In this document: one piece after another, positions 1 to 8,011 of the stretch | Layout of the letters: each line of letters starts with the position of its first letter | Numbering within the stretch: the stretch's first letter is position 1 | Origin: Rhodothermia bacterium | GTDB taxonomy: Bacteria; Bacteroidota; Rhodothermia; Balneolales; Balneolaceae | Length of the DNA stretch: 64,000 nucleotides | Assembly: GCA_030427885.1 (NCBI GenBank) | Contig: JAUICM010000009.1 | Span: 62,001-126,000 of the forward strand | Reading direction: 5' to 3' | Notes under the pieces: generated by a model | Seen by the model: the letters and a program-made list of their open reading frames with translations, nothing else | What the model was told of the DNA's origin: nothing | Database searches by the model: none | Made by a program: the position numbers and the translations under genes

Positions 1-219
1 GAATATCTGTTTCTTTAACAAAAAGTTGTCAGCTGTGAGTTGATAGCTGTCAGCTTTTGTTTCCTCTATAAAAACGGAGTGAACTTCAATGAGCTTATTC
101 TCAAGCACTTGCTCCACTGCCCGCTCTCCTTCAACCAGAAACAGCCTCTCGTGTTCACGGTACTTTTTCTGTCCGAGTTTTCTCAGTAGTTTGATCTGAT
201 TTAGAGATGCTTTTTGCAA
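1..219 (-). CDS. SpoU/TrmH-type RNA methyltransferase, N-terminal part (cut by window edge)
   Basis: An open minus-strand frame runs from about 219 off the left edge. It encodes KASLNQIKLLRKLGQKKYR followed by a LFLVEGER segment, the typical N-terminal substrate-binding region of SpoU-family 2'-O-methyltransferases acting on rRNA or tRNA. The catalytic SPOUT knot lies outside the window. No ATG is present after the in-frame stop at 240-238. TTG at 219-217 is the likeliest start, and no Shine-Dalgarno sequence is visible. Codons at about 25-56 consist of a low-complexity repeat (see findings). It is divergent from the aldehyde dehydrogenase. The family call rests on about 70 residues. Confidence 0.7.
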   Translation of the reverse strand, partial: MQKASLNQIKLLRKLGQKKYREHERLFLVEGERAVEQVLENKLIEVHSVFIEETKADSYQLTADNFLLKKQIF

Positions 220-234
220 GGAATGATGGATTAA

Positions 235-279
235 GAATTATGAATTTTGAATTGGAAGGTAATTCAAAATTCATAATTC
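235..279. repeat. Perfect 19-bp inverted repeat
   Basis: GAATTATGAATTTTGAATT (235-253) is followed by a 7-nt loop (254-260) and its exact reverse complement (261-279). A third partial copy, AATTATGAATT, lies at about 290-300. It sits between the divergent methyltransferase and aldehyde dehydrogenase genes. AATTATGAATT-type AT-rich repeats are common between genes in this phylum, so it may be a dispersed repeat rather than an operator. Confidence 0.8.
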
Positions 280-302
280 AACATTTCTAATTATGAATTG
301 GC

Positions 303-310
303 TATCTTTG
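303..310 (+). promoter_or_regulatory. Possible -7 element (TATCTTTG) of the aldehyde dehydrogenase gene
   Basis: TATCTTTG matches the Bacteroidota -7 consensus TAnnTTTG and lies 31 nt before the ATG at 342. No TTG is found at the expected -33 distance, so the call is tentative. Confidence 0.35.
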
Positions 311-341
311 AATAAGAATCAGAAATAAAAGAATACGCGGA

Positions 342-1850
342 ATGGACTTTTTAAAGAAACTAGGCATCGAAGGAGTTAACGCAGGAACCAGCACCGGACA
401 GAAACATCTCGAGAGCAAGGAGATGATCAGCAGCTTTACCCCGGTTGATGGAAAGAAAATTGCGAATGTATCTGTGACCACGAAAGAACAGTATGAAGAA
501 GTGGTAACTAAAGCAGAAGAAGCATTCAAAGTATGGCGTGAAATGCCTGCACCGCAACGAGGTGAGATCGTTCGACAGATAGGGGACAAACTACGGGAAT
601 ACAAAGAACCTCTGGGTAAACTGGTGACTTATGAGATGGGAAAGATCAATCAGGAGGGACTTGGCGAAGTTCAGGAAATGATCGATATCTGTGATTTTGC
701 AGTGGGTTTGAGTCGTCAGTTGTATGGACTTACCATGCACAGCGAACGCCCTCAGCACCGCATGTACGAACAATGGCATCCAATGGGGATCGTAGGTATA
801 ATTTCTGCGTTCAACTTTCCGGTTGCTGTATGGAGCTGGAACGCCATGCTAGCCGCTGTTTGTGGAGATGTAATGATCTGGAAAGGATCTGAAAAAACGC
901 CCTTGTGTGGAGTAGCTGTTCAAAAGATCGTAGCGAAAGTGCTGAAAGAAAATAAATTACCGGAAGGGATCTTCAATCTGGTTACCGGAGCCCGTGAAGT
1001 GGGAGAATGGATGACCAAGGATGACCGAATCCCGTTGATATCAGCAACAGGTTCTATCCGAATGGGTAAAGAAGTGGCAAAAACTGTGGGTGGTCGTTTA
1101 GGGAGAACCATCCTGGAACTGGGAGGTAACAACGCTATCATCATCAGCGAACATGCAGATATTGAGATGGCTGTTCGTGCTACGGTTTTCGGAGCCGTTG
1201 GAACCTGTGGTCAGCGTTGTACCAGCACCCGTCGTTTGATCATTCATGAATCAGTGTATGATCAGGTGAAAAACAGGCTGATGAGTATCTATGAGAATAT
1301 CACGATTGGTGATCCGCTGGAGCCCGATACCCTGGTTGGGCCGCTGATCGATGAAATGGCGGTCGAGAATATGCAAAAAGCACTGAAACAGATCGCCAAA
1401 GAGGGTGGAAAAGTAATTTATGGCGGTGAAGTTCTTGATGAAGACGGGCACTATGTTCGTCCGGCACTTGCTGAAGTGAAGAACCACTATAAGATTGTAC
1501 AGGAAGAGACCTTTGCACCGATCCTTTATCTTATGAAATATAAAACAGTGGATGAGGCTTTGGCGATTCAGAATGGAGTTAAGCAGGGACTGAGTTCCTC
1601 CATGTTCACGCTGAATATGCGGGAAGCAGAAGGTTTTCTGAGCGCTCATGGTTCTGATTGCGGGATCGCCAACATCAATATTGGTACCAGCGGTGCTGAG
1701 ATCGGTGGTGCTTTTGGTGGTGAAAAAGAAACGGGTGGTGGACGCGAATCAGGTTCCGATGCCTGGAAAGCCTACATGCGCCGCCAAACCAATACCATCA
1801 ACTGGGGTGATACCTTGCCACTCGCGCAGGGTATTTCGTTTGATGTTTGA
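342..1850 (+). CDS. ALDH7-family aldehyde dehydrogenase (aminoadipate semialdehyde type)
   Basis: This 502-residue, full-length NAD(P)-dependent aldehyde dehydrogenase resembles ALDH7A1/AmaB enzymes, which oxidise alpha-aminoadipate semialdehyde (in equilibrium with piperideine-6-carboxylate) in lysine breakdown. Visible features are the Rossmann-fold segment FNFPVAVWSWN near 157-167, the ELGG motif with general base Glu259, and the catalytic cysteine Cys293 in GTCGQRCTSTRR. It has no signal peptide, so it is cytosolic. No other lysine-catabolic gene is adjacent, so the physiological substrate is inferred from family only. A palindromic repeat nest follows it, and it appears to be a single-gene unit. 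Confidence 0.9.
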   Translation: MDFLKKLGIEGVNAGTSTGQKHLESKEMISSFTPVDGKKIANVSVTTKEQYEEVVTKAEEAFKVWREMPAPQRGEIVRQIGDKLREYKEPLGKLVTYEMGKINQEGLGEVQEMIDICDFAVGLSRQLYGLTMHSERPQHRMYEQWHPMGIVGIISAFNFPVAVWSWNAMLAAVCGDVMIWKGSEKTPLCGVAVQKIVAKVLKENKLPEGIFNLVTGAREVGEWMTKDDRIPLISATGSIRMGKEVAKTVGGRLGRTILELGGNNAIIISEHADIEMAVRATVFGAVGTCGQRCTSTRRLIIHESVYDQVKNRLMSIYENITIGDPLEPDTLVGPLIDEMAVENMQKALKQIAKEGGKVIYGGEVLDEDGHYVRPALAEVKNHYKIVQEETFAPILYLMKYKTVDEALAIQNGVKQGLSSSMFTLNMREAEGFLSAHGSDCGIANINIGTSGAEIGGAFGGEKETGGGRESGSDAWKAYMRRQTNTINWGDTLPLAQGISFDV

Positions 1851-1874
1851 TCTTTTTTAGCATTTCTAATTTTG

Positions 1875-1952
1875 AAAGTCATTCTGAGCGAAAACGAAGA
1901 ACTTCATCGTTTAATCGACTAGATTCTTAGGAAGTATCCTCAGAATGACTTT
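1875..1952. repeat. Dispersed palindromic repeat, GTCATTCTGAG family, copy 1
   Basis: AAAGTCATTCTGAG (1875-1888) is exactly complementary to CTCAGAATGACTTT (1939-1952), giving a 14-bp outer stem. The interior contains GCGAAAACGAAGAA and AGATTCTTAGGAAG. A related copy lies at 18920-18991 and a diverged relative at 13895-14005. It may serve as a transcript-end hairpin for the aldehyde dehydrogenase gene, but it has the hallmarks of a REP-like repeat. Confidence 0.8.
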
Positions 1953-1987
1953 TATTTTTAAATTTAATGTCAAGCCGTACAACTCAA

Positions 1988-2151
1988 TCCCCTCTTGAGA
2001 TGGGATTCAAGGGTGTGTCAGAACCTGTTTTGCGAAGCCCTGAAGGATTTTGCTTGCTTAAATAATTGGTAATCATTCATAAGAGAGGTCAGTCTCCCCT
2101 AGAGGGGAGTACCCGCCGTATGGCGGGGGAGGGGTGTTGGGCTTCGCGAAG
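1988..2151. repeat. Cluster of nested palindromic repeats
   Basis: The roughly 300 bases before the M28 peptidase gene hold no ORF with recognisable coding character. They contain an imperfect TCCCCTCTTGAGATGGGAT hairpin near 1988, GCGAAGCCC (2032-2040) pairing with GGGCTTCGC (2139-2147), CTCCCCT-AG-AGGGGAG (2094-2109) and CCCGCC-GTAT-GGCGGG (2112-2127). GC-rich palindromes inside a long inverted repeat suggest a composite repeat element. No transposase is present. Confidence 0.7.
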
Positions 2152-2268
2152 TGTTAAGGGTGAGGATACATTTTCATTCCAGGTCCAACAGCAATTCTTT
2201 ACATCCGTGATTTAGCAATTCTCATTCGATCCCCGCATATTCTGGAAATTTAACTCTGGAGTACATCT

Positions 2269-4842
2269 ATGCATCGCATCACTATTCTTTTGCTGGTTAT
2301 TTTCCTGTTGCCGGTGATATCAAAAGCACAATCAACTAATGATATATACCTGAATGCCCTCGATGACTGGCATGACGGTCACTATCCTCAGGCACTGGAA
2401 GCGTTTCAAACTATACTTTCGGGTTCAGATGCCGATTACTATTTCAAACAAATAGCACTGAAAACCGGAGAACTGTATAAGGTAACAGAGCTGAGCATTG
2501 ACGGAACCAATGTTCGATTCGATGCATCCGGTAAGTACGCTATTTACGAACGTTCAGAAGATGGGCAAACCAATACTTATGTTGTTGAGTCAGCCACTGC
2601 AAAAGAGGTTGCAAAGGTTCGGGGTGAGAACCTCAAGGTATTGGAAAACGGGGAGATCGTTTTTCTGCAACTGGCAGATAATAAAACAGTCAGAGAGGCA
2701 GTAGCAACCCGTGATAAAAAGATCGAGCAAGCCTATGCCACTATGGACAGAGATCTATTCTATGGAGCACAACGTGAGTATGCTGCCATTGCCTTAAAGA
2801 ATACGAAGTTGATGTTCATGAAGAATGCAAAAGCGAAAGCTACAGACATCACCCCAAAAGATCATCTTGTGGCAGAATTGGCATATCCCGGTACAAGCAA
2901 TACAGTGTATCTGGTAGCACAAAAGAAAGGAACAGATTATTCGGATGTGTTTAGTTTGAAGACTTCGAATAAGAAACTCTCGAACATTACCAGTTCCAAA
3001 AGCTTTGAAAGCGGGGTCGATTTTATTGATGGCGGAAGTATGATTGTTTTCAATTATAGTGCACGAAATGCGCTGGATCCGGGATCTGATGTAAGTCCTG
3101 AAGTGCGTGGAAAAGCCGGGGTGATGAACACCAGTGGTGGGGAAGTACATTTATTGGATGGGGCACTTGCAGCAACCGGCAGCACAAAAAAGGGAATCCT
3201 GTTGACCAGAGCAGATGGAGACAATACACAGGTATTTTCAGTAGATGCTGGAAGTGGATTCACAGAAACTGAGATCTTAACCACCGATAAAGAGATACGT
3301 TATTTTGTTTTTTCTCCGAACGATTCAAAAATAGCATATGCCATCAAAGAACAGGATGATTTTGAGATCTATGTTCATGATATCAATGGAGAAAACAGAA
3401 CACGGATTACCCACGAACTGCAGCACGACCTGTTTCCTCAATTTCTCGCAGAATCAAAACTGATCGCTGCAAAAGGGGAAGGTCGCCACAGACGTTCATT
3501 TATGTATGATCTGGAAACCGGTAAAGTGATCAAACTATTTCATAACAATACCATTCGTACCATCGCTCCTGAATATCAGTGGGCGGTAAATGTTACAGGC
3601 GACAAGATACTTATCGTTTCCGAAAGGGATGGGGATACTATTTCACCGGAGCGAGGAGTATACCTGTTGGATCTTAGTAATATGATCTCAAAAGCAGACC
3701 TGAATGCTCGGGTCGCACTTCAATTGAAGAACGAAATGGAATTAAGAGCAAAGGGGCATAAGCTATTCGCACCTATTGCTGATGAGGTTAACATGGTGGT
3801 GGCAGAAGCATCCAGAAACCGGGTGTACACCTATGAAAACGACTTGTATAAGTTTGATTCCAAGTACATCTCCCAGCCGGGCAATGATAAGGCTTCGCAA
3901 TACCTGTTCGATACGTATACTTCCTTTGGCTATAGTCCCGAAAAGCAATGGTTCACACCTCCGGGAAGGCAGGTTTATGGAGGAAAGACAGCCAATGTGG
4001 TAGCCACACTTAAAGGCACAACCAATCCGGAATTGGTGTATGTGGTTAGTAGCCACTACGATTCTGTGGAAAGAGGGCCGGGCGCTGATGATAATACCAG
4101 TGGAACCGCTGCTCTCCTGGAAGTGGCACGACTTCTTGCTGATCATCCGATGCCGGCTACGATCATGTTTGCGTCTTTTACAGGTGAAGAAGCCGGTCTG
4201 CTGGGAAGCCGTGAGTTTGTGCGACAGGCCCAGGAAAACGGGATCAAAATTGTTGGTGCACTGAATAATGATATGCTTGGCTTTGCCAATGACAGTAAAC
4301 TTGATAATACTATCCGGTATTCAAATCCAGGGATCAGAGATATTCAACATGCTGCAGCATTCCTGTTCACCGACATGGTTACTTATGATGCATTGTATTA
4401 TAAATCTACCGATGCGCATGCCTACTATGAAGCATATGGTGATATTGTAGGAGGAATTGGGTCATATCCGGTACTTGGTAATCCCTTTTACCACCAGTGG
4501 AATGATAATCTGGAAACCATTAATCATCAGTTGGTGACCGAAGTTGCTAAAACAACAGCGGCTACTTTGATGCTTCTTGCTTCATCACCTTCCAGAATCA
4601 AAGGACTTGAAGCTAAAAAATCCGGTTCAAACTATTCAGTAAGCTGGACAGCTTCTCCTGAAAAAGGAATTACCGGATACATGATCGAATACACAGACAG
4701 ATCTGGTGAAACCAAAACAGAATCAGTAACTGGAACAACAGCGTTTCTGAAGAATGTGAAGGCAGGATCGCAGATCAAAGTTAAGGCAGTTAATGATAAA
4801 GGCTTCGAAGGCTGGGACTGGGCGAGAGTAGCGGCTGAGTAA
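2269..4842 (+). CDS. Secreted M28-family zinc peptidase with PD40 propeller and FN3-like domain
   Basis: 857 residues. A signal peptide (about 1-20, ending SKAQS) is followed by a TPR-like stretch, a region with TolB/PD40-type propeller repeats (about 60-470), an M28 catalytic domain (about 530-770) and a fibronectin-III-like C-terminus. M28 enzymes are two-zinc aminopeptidases. Likely ligands are His596 (SSHYDS), Asp607/608 (GADDNTSG), Glu640/641 (TGEEAG), Asp668 (NNDMLG) and His742 (YHQWND). All are present, so it should be active in the periplasm or outside the cell on peptides. It is convergent with the decarboxylase gene, separated by 2 bases. Confidence 0.88.
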   Translation: MHRITILLLVIFLLPVISKAQSTNDIYLNALDDWHDGHYPQALEAFQTILSGSDADYYFKQIALKTGELYKVTELSIDGTNVRFDASGKYAIYERSEDGQTNTYVVESATAKEVAKVRGENLKVLENGEIVFLQLADNKTVREAVATRDKKIEQAYATMDRDLFYGAQREYAAIALKNTKLMFMKNAKAKATDITPKDHLVAELAYPGTSNTVYLVAQKKGTDYSDVFSLKTSNKKLSNITSSKSFESGVDFIDGGSMIVFNYSARNALDPGSDVSPEVRGKAGVMNTSGGEVHLLDGALAATGSTKKGILLTRADGDNTQVFSVDAGSGFTETEILTTDKEIRYFVFSPNDSKIAYAIKEQDDFEIYVHDINGENRTRITHELQHDLFPQFLAESKLIAAKGEGRHRRSFMYDLETGKVIKLFHNNTIRTIAPEYQWAVNVTGDKILIVSERDGDTISPERGVYLLDLSNMISKADLNARVALQLKNEMELRAKGHKLFAPIADEVNMVVAEASRNRVYTYENDLYKFDSKYISQPGNDKASQYLFDTYTSFGYSPEKQWFTPPGRQVYGGKTANVVATLKGTTNPELVYVVSSHYDSVERGPGADDNTSGTAALLEVARLLADHPMPATIMFASFTGEEAGLLGSREFVRQAQENGIKIVGALNNDMLGFANDSKLDNTIRYSNPGIRDIQHAAAFLFTDMVTYDALYYKSTDAHAYYEAYGDIVGGIGSYPVLGNPFYHQWNDNLETINHQLVTEVAKTTAATLMLLASSPSRIKGLEAKKSGSNYSVSWTASPEKGITGYMIEYTDRSGETKTESVTGTTAFLKNVKAGSQIKVKAVNDKGFEGWDWARVAAE

Positions 4843-4844
4843 GA

Positions 4845-6188
4845 TCAGAGGTGCGATTCTATTCGCTTAACTAACTCCGGAACGAACTCTGCCTGTTCCG
4901 GGCGCATAAGTACACTACGGAGTATGGTCACTGATTCAGTATCTGCCTGATATTCGGGGTGTAGTCTTATAAACGTGGAGGCGGGCACTTTAAAGAGTGA
5001 CAGGTAGAAAGTTTGATCCCTCATTCCAGCTTCAAATACTTTTTTTGAGAGCTCACTTATGTAAGAAGTGGTTTTATTATCAGTAATTGGGAAATAGGTG
5101 AGGATATCGAGCTCAGGTTTTTTATATGCAGCTAATTTTTTACTGCTATTCATTAAAGAATAACCCGATATAGCTGCTTTCCGGCATTTAGCTAAAATGG
5201 GCCCAAAACCTTCTTTTTCTTTTAAAGGAAAACATTGTAGCGTTGCCCAAAAAGCCACAGCGGCTGCTCCGGCTCGGGAACACTCCAGGCTGATCTCACC
5301 CAGGTGTAATTCCTCAGAAGTGAAATAGGTGTAAGGAGAATCGTGCTTATAAAATTTTCCAACTGAGGGATCCTTAAATAAAACGGCTCCACAGCCATAG
5401 GGCTGAAGACCATGTTTATGAGGATCAACAACAATACTGTCTGCTTCCTGCATCAGATTCCATGAAGTTCCATCAATAATTCCGGAATCCTTGAGTGTTC
5501 TGAAAAAACCTCCGTAAGCTGAATCAATATGAATCCGGATTCCATACTTTTTGGTCCAGGGCAGGATTTGTTCCAGTGGTTCAACTTCCCCTAATCCTGT
5601 AGTTCCGAGAGTGACTACGATTGTACCAATTGCAGTTGGATCAACAGAGTTCAGGTTGAAATGCCCGTTTTCCATTAAGGGGATCTTGATGGCTTCAACT
5701 CCCAGAACTCCACACATCCTCTCGTGGGTATAATGAGAATTCTCCGAAAACGCGATACCTTTCCCGGGGTGTGATTGTCGGGCGATCCAGAGTGCCTCAA
5801 GGTTGGCGATAGTTCCGCTTGCAGTTAAATGTCCCAGATATTCATTTCCATAGCCAAAGAATTGTGCCAGTTCTGCCATCACTTCTTTTTCCATCTCAGA
5901 AGAAGGGGGGCCACCGTCAAGGGCGTGATTATTGGGATTGATACTCATTGCCATGGCGTAAGCAGCCCAGGCGATCGGGTGTGGGGGCTTGAGCATTTGG
6001 CCGGCATACACCGGGTGATGGAATGGATAATTACATTTCAGGCGTTCAGAAAGATCCTCAAATACAGCCGAGGTTTTTTCTTCGGAGATTGACAGAACCG
6101 GATCGTTCTGCCAATCTCCAAAAGAATCTTTCCAATGCTGCAGGCTGTCAAGAGCCCCGGATAAGATCTTTTCTGCCTGCTTATTCAT
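4845..6188 (-). CDS. PLP-dependent group II amino-acid decarboxylase
   Basis: 447 residues of the glutamate/tyrosine/aromatic-amino-acid decarboxylase family (fold-type I). PLP-binding Lys258 lies in DPHKHG, Asp222 in HIDSAYGG would contact the pyridine nitrogen, and His152 in NSHYT would stack on the ring. These enzymes remove the alpha-carboxyl group from an amino acid to form an amine. The substrate cannot be read from sequence. It is the last gene of a minus-strand run, 9 nt downstream of the DUF3078 barrel gene. No antiporter or amine-using gene is adjacent. Confidence 0.85.
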   Translation of the reverse strand: MNKQAEKILSGALDSLQHWKDSFGDWQNDPVLSISEEKTSAVFEDLSERLKCNYPFHHPVYAGQMLKPPHPIAWAAYAMAMSINPNNHALDGGPPSSEMEKEVMAELAQFFGYGNEYLGHLTASGTIANLEALWIARQSHPGKGIAFSENSHYTHERMCGVLGVEAIKIPLMENGHFNLNSVDPTAIGTIVVTLGTTGLGEVEPLEQILPWTKKYGIRIHIDSAYGGFFRTLKDSGIIDGTSWNLMQEADSIVVDPHKHGLQPYGCGAVLFKDPSVGKFYKHDSPYTYFTSEELHLGEISLECSRAGAAAVAFWATLQCFPLKEKEGFGPILAKCRKAAISGYSLMNSSKKLAAYKKPELDILTYFPITDNKTTSYISELSKKVFEAGMRDQTFYLSLFKVPASTFIRLHPEYQADTESVTILRSVLMRPEQAEFVPELVKRIESHL

Positions 6189-6197
6189 AGGGTATGA

Positions 6198-7076
6198 TCA
6201 ATAAAGGCTTACTGATAATCCGGCAGCAAACACCTGCTTCAACTGTACATCCTCGCTGAAATCACTGTCATATCTGAGGTCGAATTGAAAGATAGCACTC
6301 AGTGAATTGTTGATCTTACCATTGATCTCATTAGACCAAAAAATGTCAGTATCAGAAATAGAACTTCCCAAAGCGGTAAAAGTATCGATACTGGTGGTAA
6401 ATTGTACGTTGGTTGCAATGGTATTCTGATAGGTAGCGCCTAATGTGATACCACCTTCCGTTTTGAAAGATTGGCCCGGGTCAAGACCGTATGTTGGAGC
6501 GAGAGCTTCCTGGTTGATGATGGTATGCTTCAAACCGAGACCAGCATCAGCATTGAAATGCTCATTGAAATTAGCTTCAATACCGGCGCCTTCGGTCAGG
6601 TAGGCCGGAGCCATCCATCCTGATATCAAAGAGTCTCCACCGCTGGCAGCAGCTCCGTATTCAAAACCATCGGCAAACTGGGTTCTGAATTGAATGGCAC
6701 CATAGTATGAATATATGCTGCCTTCAGAAAGGTCGTATTTCGCTCTGGTGCGCAGAGAAATGAGGTCGTCGGTTTTACGAACACCTTGTCCGTCAATTTT
6801 TGACTGGCCATACCGCAGGTTTATTCTGAAGCCATATGAGAAGCGGTCCTCTCGGAAGTAGCTTGTAAAAACAGTACTGGCCGTTCCGCCAATAGTATTT
6901 ACTCCCCCTTCTGCCCAGTTATTGAAGGATGACTGCGAACCATTCAGGTTTGCAACCCAGGTTTTTTCCCAGCCGCTGAGAGTGTCAGGCACCACAATGG
7001 TCTGGGCGAATAATGAATTATTCTGGCTGAGAAATGTAATTCCCAATACTAGTAAAAGTGTGGAATACTTTTTCAT
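6198..7076 (-). CDS. DUF3078-family outer-membrane beta-barrel protein
   Basis: 292 residues with a signal peptide (about 1-24, ending SLFAQT). The SGWEKTWVANLNGSQSSFNN segment is characteristic of DUF3078, followed by alternating amphipathic strands and an aromatic C-terminal residue (LSVSLY), as in outer-membrane barrels. The function of the family is unknown; a porin or structural role is inference. It lies between the PyrR-like gene (30 nt upstream) and the decarboxylase gene (9 nt downstream), probably one transcript. Confidence 0.8.
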   Translation of the reverse strand: MKKYSTLLLVLGITFLSQNNSLFAQTIVVPDTLSGWEKTWVANLNGSQSSFNNWAEGGVNTIGGTASTVFTSYFREDRFSYGFRINLRYGQSKIDGQGVRKTDDLISLRTRAKYDLSEGSIYSYYGAIQFRTQFADGFEYGAAASGGDSLISGWMAPAYLTEGAGIEANFNEHFNADAGLGLKHTIINQEALAPTYGLDPGQSFKTEGGITLGATYQNTIATNVQFTTSIDTFTALGSSISDTDIFWSNEINGKINNSLSAIFQFDLRYDSDFSEDVQLKQVFAAGLSVSLY

Positions 7077-7106
7077 GATAAAAATTAATGAGTTATGATA
7101 TCCAGT

Positions 7107-7610
7107 TTAAATATTCTTGAAAAGTACAACTTGTTCCAGCTTGTTAGCGTTCAGGATAACTTCGATATGCTCGCCAAATTTTGTAGGAACATTAATACCG
7201 GTCAGGCCGGATAAAATAGGATAGGTTCTGTGCCCTCTGTCTACCAGCGATACGACCTCAATCTTATCAGGATCGTTGGAGTGACAAATGGTTGAAATGG
7301 CACTGAAAATAGTTTTCCCTGAGAAGATCACGTCATCTACAATTAATACATGCTTTTCGGTACAATTGGGGAGCGGTTTATTTTTTGAAGTATTAAGCAC
7401 ATGAAATTGATACAAAGTGATTTCTGTTCCGCTGAGTTCTTCAAGGTAAGAGACCAACGTTTTTGCTGTAGAAAATCCCCGTTCATTCAACCCGATAACT
7501 ACCAGCTCGGAATTCATATCAAGCCGCTCCCATATCTGGTAGGCAAGACGTTTTATCGTTCGGTCGATGCGACCTTTATCCATCAGGGTTATCTGCTGCG
7601 GCATGATCAA
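7107..7610 (-). CDS. PyrR-like phosphoribosyltransferase
   Basis: 167 residues, type I phosphoribosyltransferase fold. The PRPP loop VLIVDDVIFSGKT is at 88-100 and an RIDRTIKRLAYQI helix near the N-terminus resembles PyrR, which in Firmicutes binds pyr mRNA and has uracil phosphoribosyltransferase activity. No pyr genes or attenuator are adjacent, so regulatory function is uncertain; it could simply salvage a base. A TAnnTTTG match on the minus strand (7634-7627) may be its -7 element. First gene of the run through DUF3078 to the decarboxylase. Confidence 0.75.
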   Translation of the reverse strand: MIMPQQITLMDKGRIDRTIKRLAYQIWERLDMNSELVVIGLNERGFSTAKTLVSYLEELSGTEITLYQFHVLNTSKNKPLPNCTEKHVLIVDDVIFSGKTIFSAISTICHSNDPDKIEVVSLVDRGHRTYPILSGLTGINVPTKFGEHIEVILNANKLEQVVLFKNI

Positions 7611-7723
7611 TCAAGTTGGTTCGAAACAAAGGTAATATTTTATTCGACTATTTTGGGTACAAAACTTTAAATTAATAGCTAATACGATAACTTAACAGTG
7701 TTAACCTGAATCTTCAAACGAAT

Positions 7724-8011
7724 ATGAAAAGTACTGTGGGAAAGATGATTAGTTCTGTGGTTGCATTTGCAACAGGTGTTACGGCGGGGATACTTATAGC
7801 TCCGAAGTCAGGTAAAGAAAGCAGAAAATGGATGGCAGAGCATACCGAAGGAGCCCGGTCGTGGGTTGAAGCAAAAGGGCATCGGTTTCTTGATGAAAGT
7901 GAGGGTAGGATCAGAAGGATATCAGAAGGGGTCAAAAATTTAATTCCTGATCTGTATGAAGCTACAGAAGAGATACAGTTTGAAGAAGAGCATATTGACC
8001 AGGATGAGTAG
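7724..8011 (+). CDS. YtxH-domain small membrane-anchored protein
   Basis: 95 residues. A hydrophobic segment (about 8-25, SSVVAFATGVTAGILIAP) is followed directly by KSGKESRKWM, the hallmark of YtxH proteins, then an acidic, helical C-terminus. YtxH proteins are stress-associated single-pass membrane proteins of unknown mechanism. The stop overlaps the start of the DUF2851 gene (ATGAGTAG), which suggests translational coupling. Confidence 0.8.
   Translation: MKSTVGKMISSVVAFATGVTAGILIAPKSGKESRKWMAEHTEGARSWVEAKGHRFLDESEGRIRRISEGVKNLIPDLYEATEEIQFEEEHIDQDE

Noticed and set aside
1875-2151. Insertion sequence remnant or CRISPR array
   Set aside because: No transposase fragment, no target-site duplication that I can identify, and no regularly spaced direct repeats with unique spacers; only palindromic repeats.
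2794-3150. Long antisense reading frames inside the M28 gene and similar ones in hppA (13153-13776) and rplY/pth (10598-11335)
   Set aside because: They lie wholly or largely opposite well-supported genes and show no recognisable domains; they are shadow frames.
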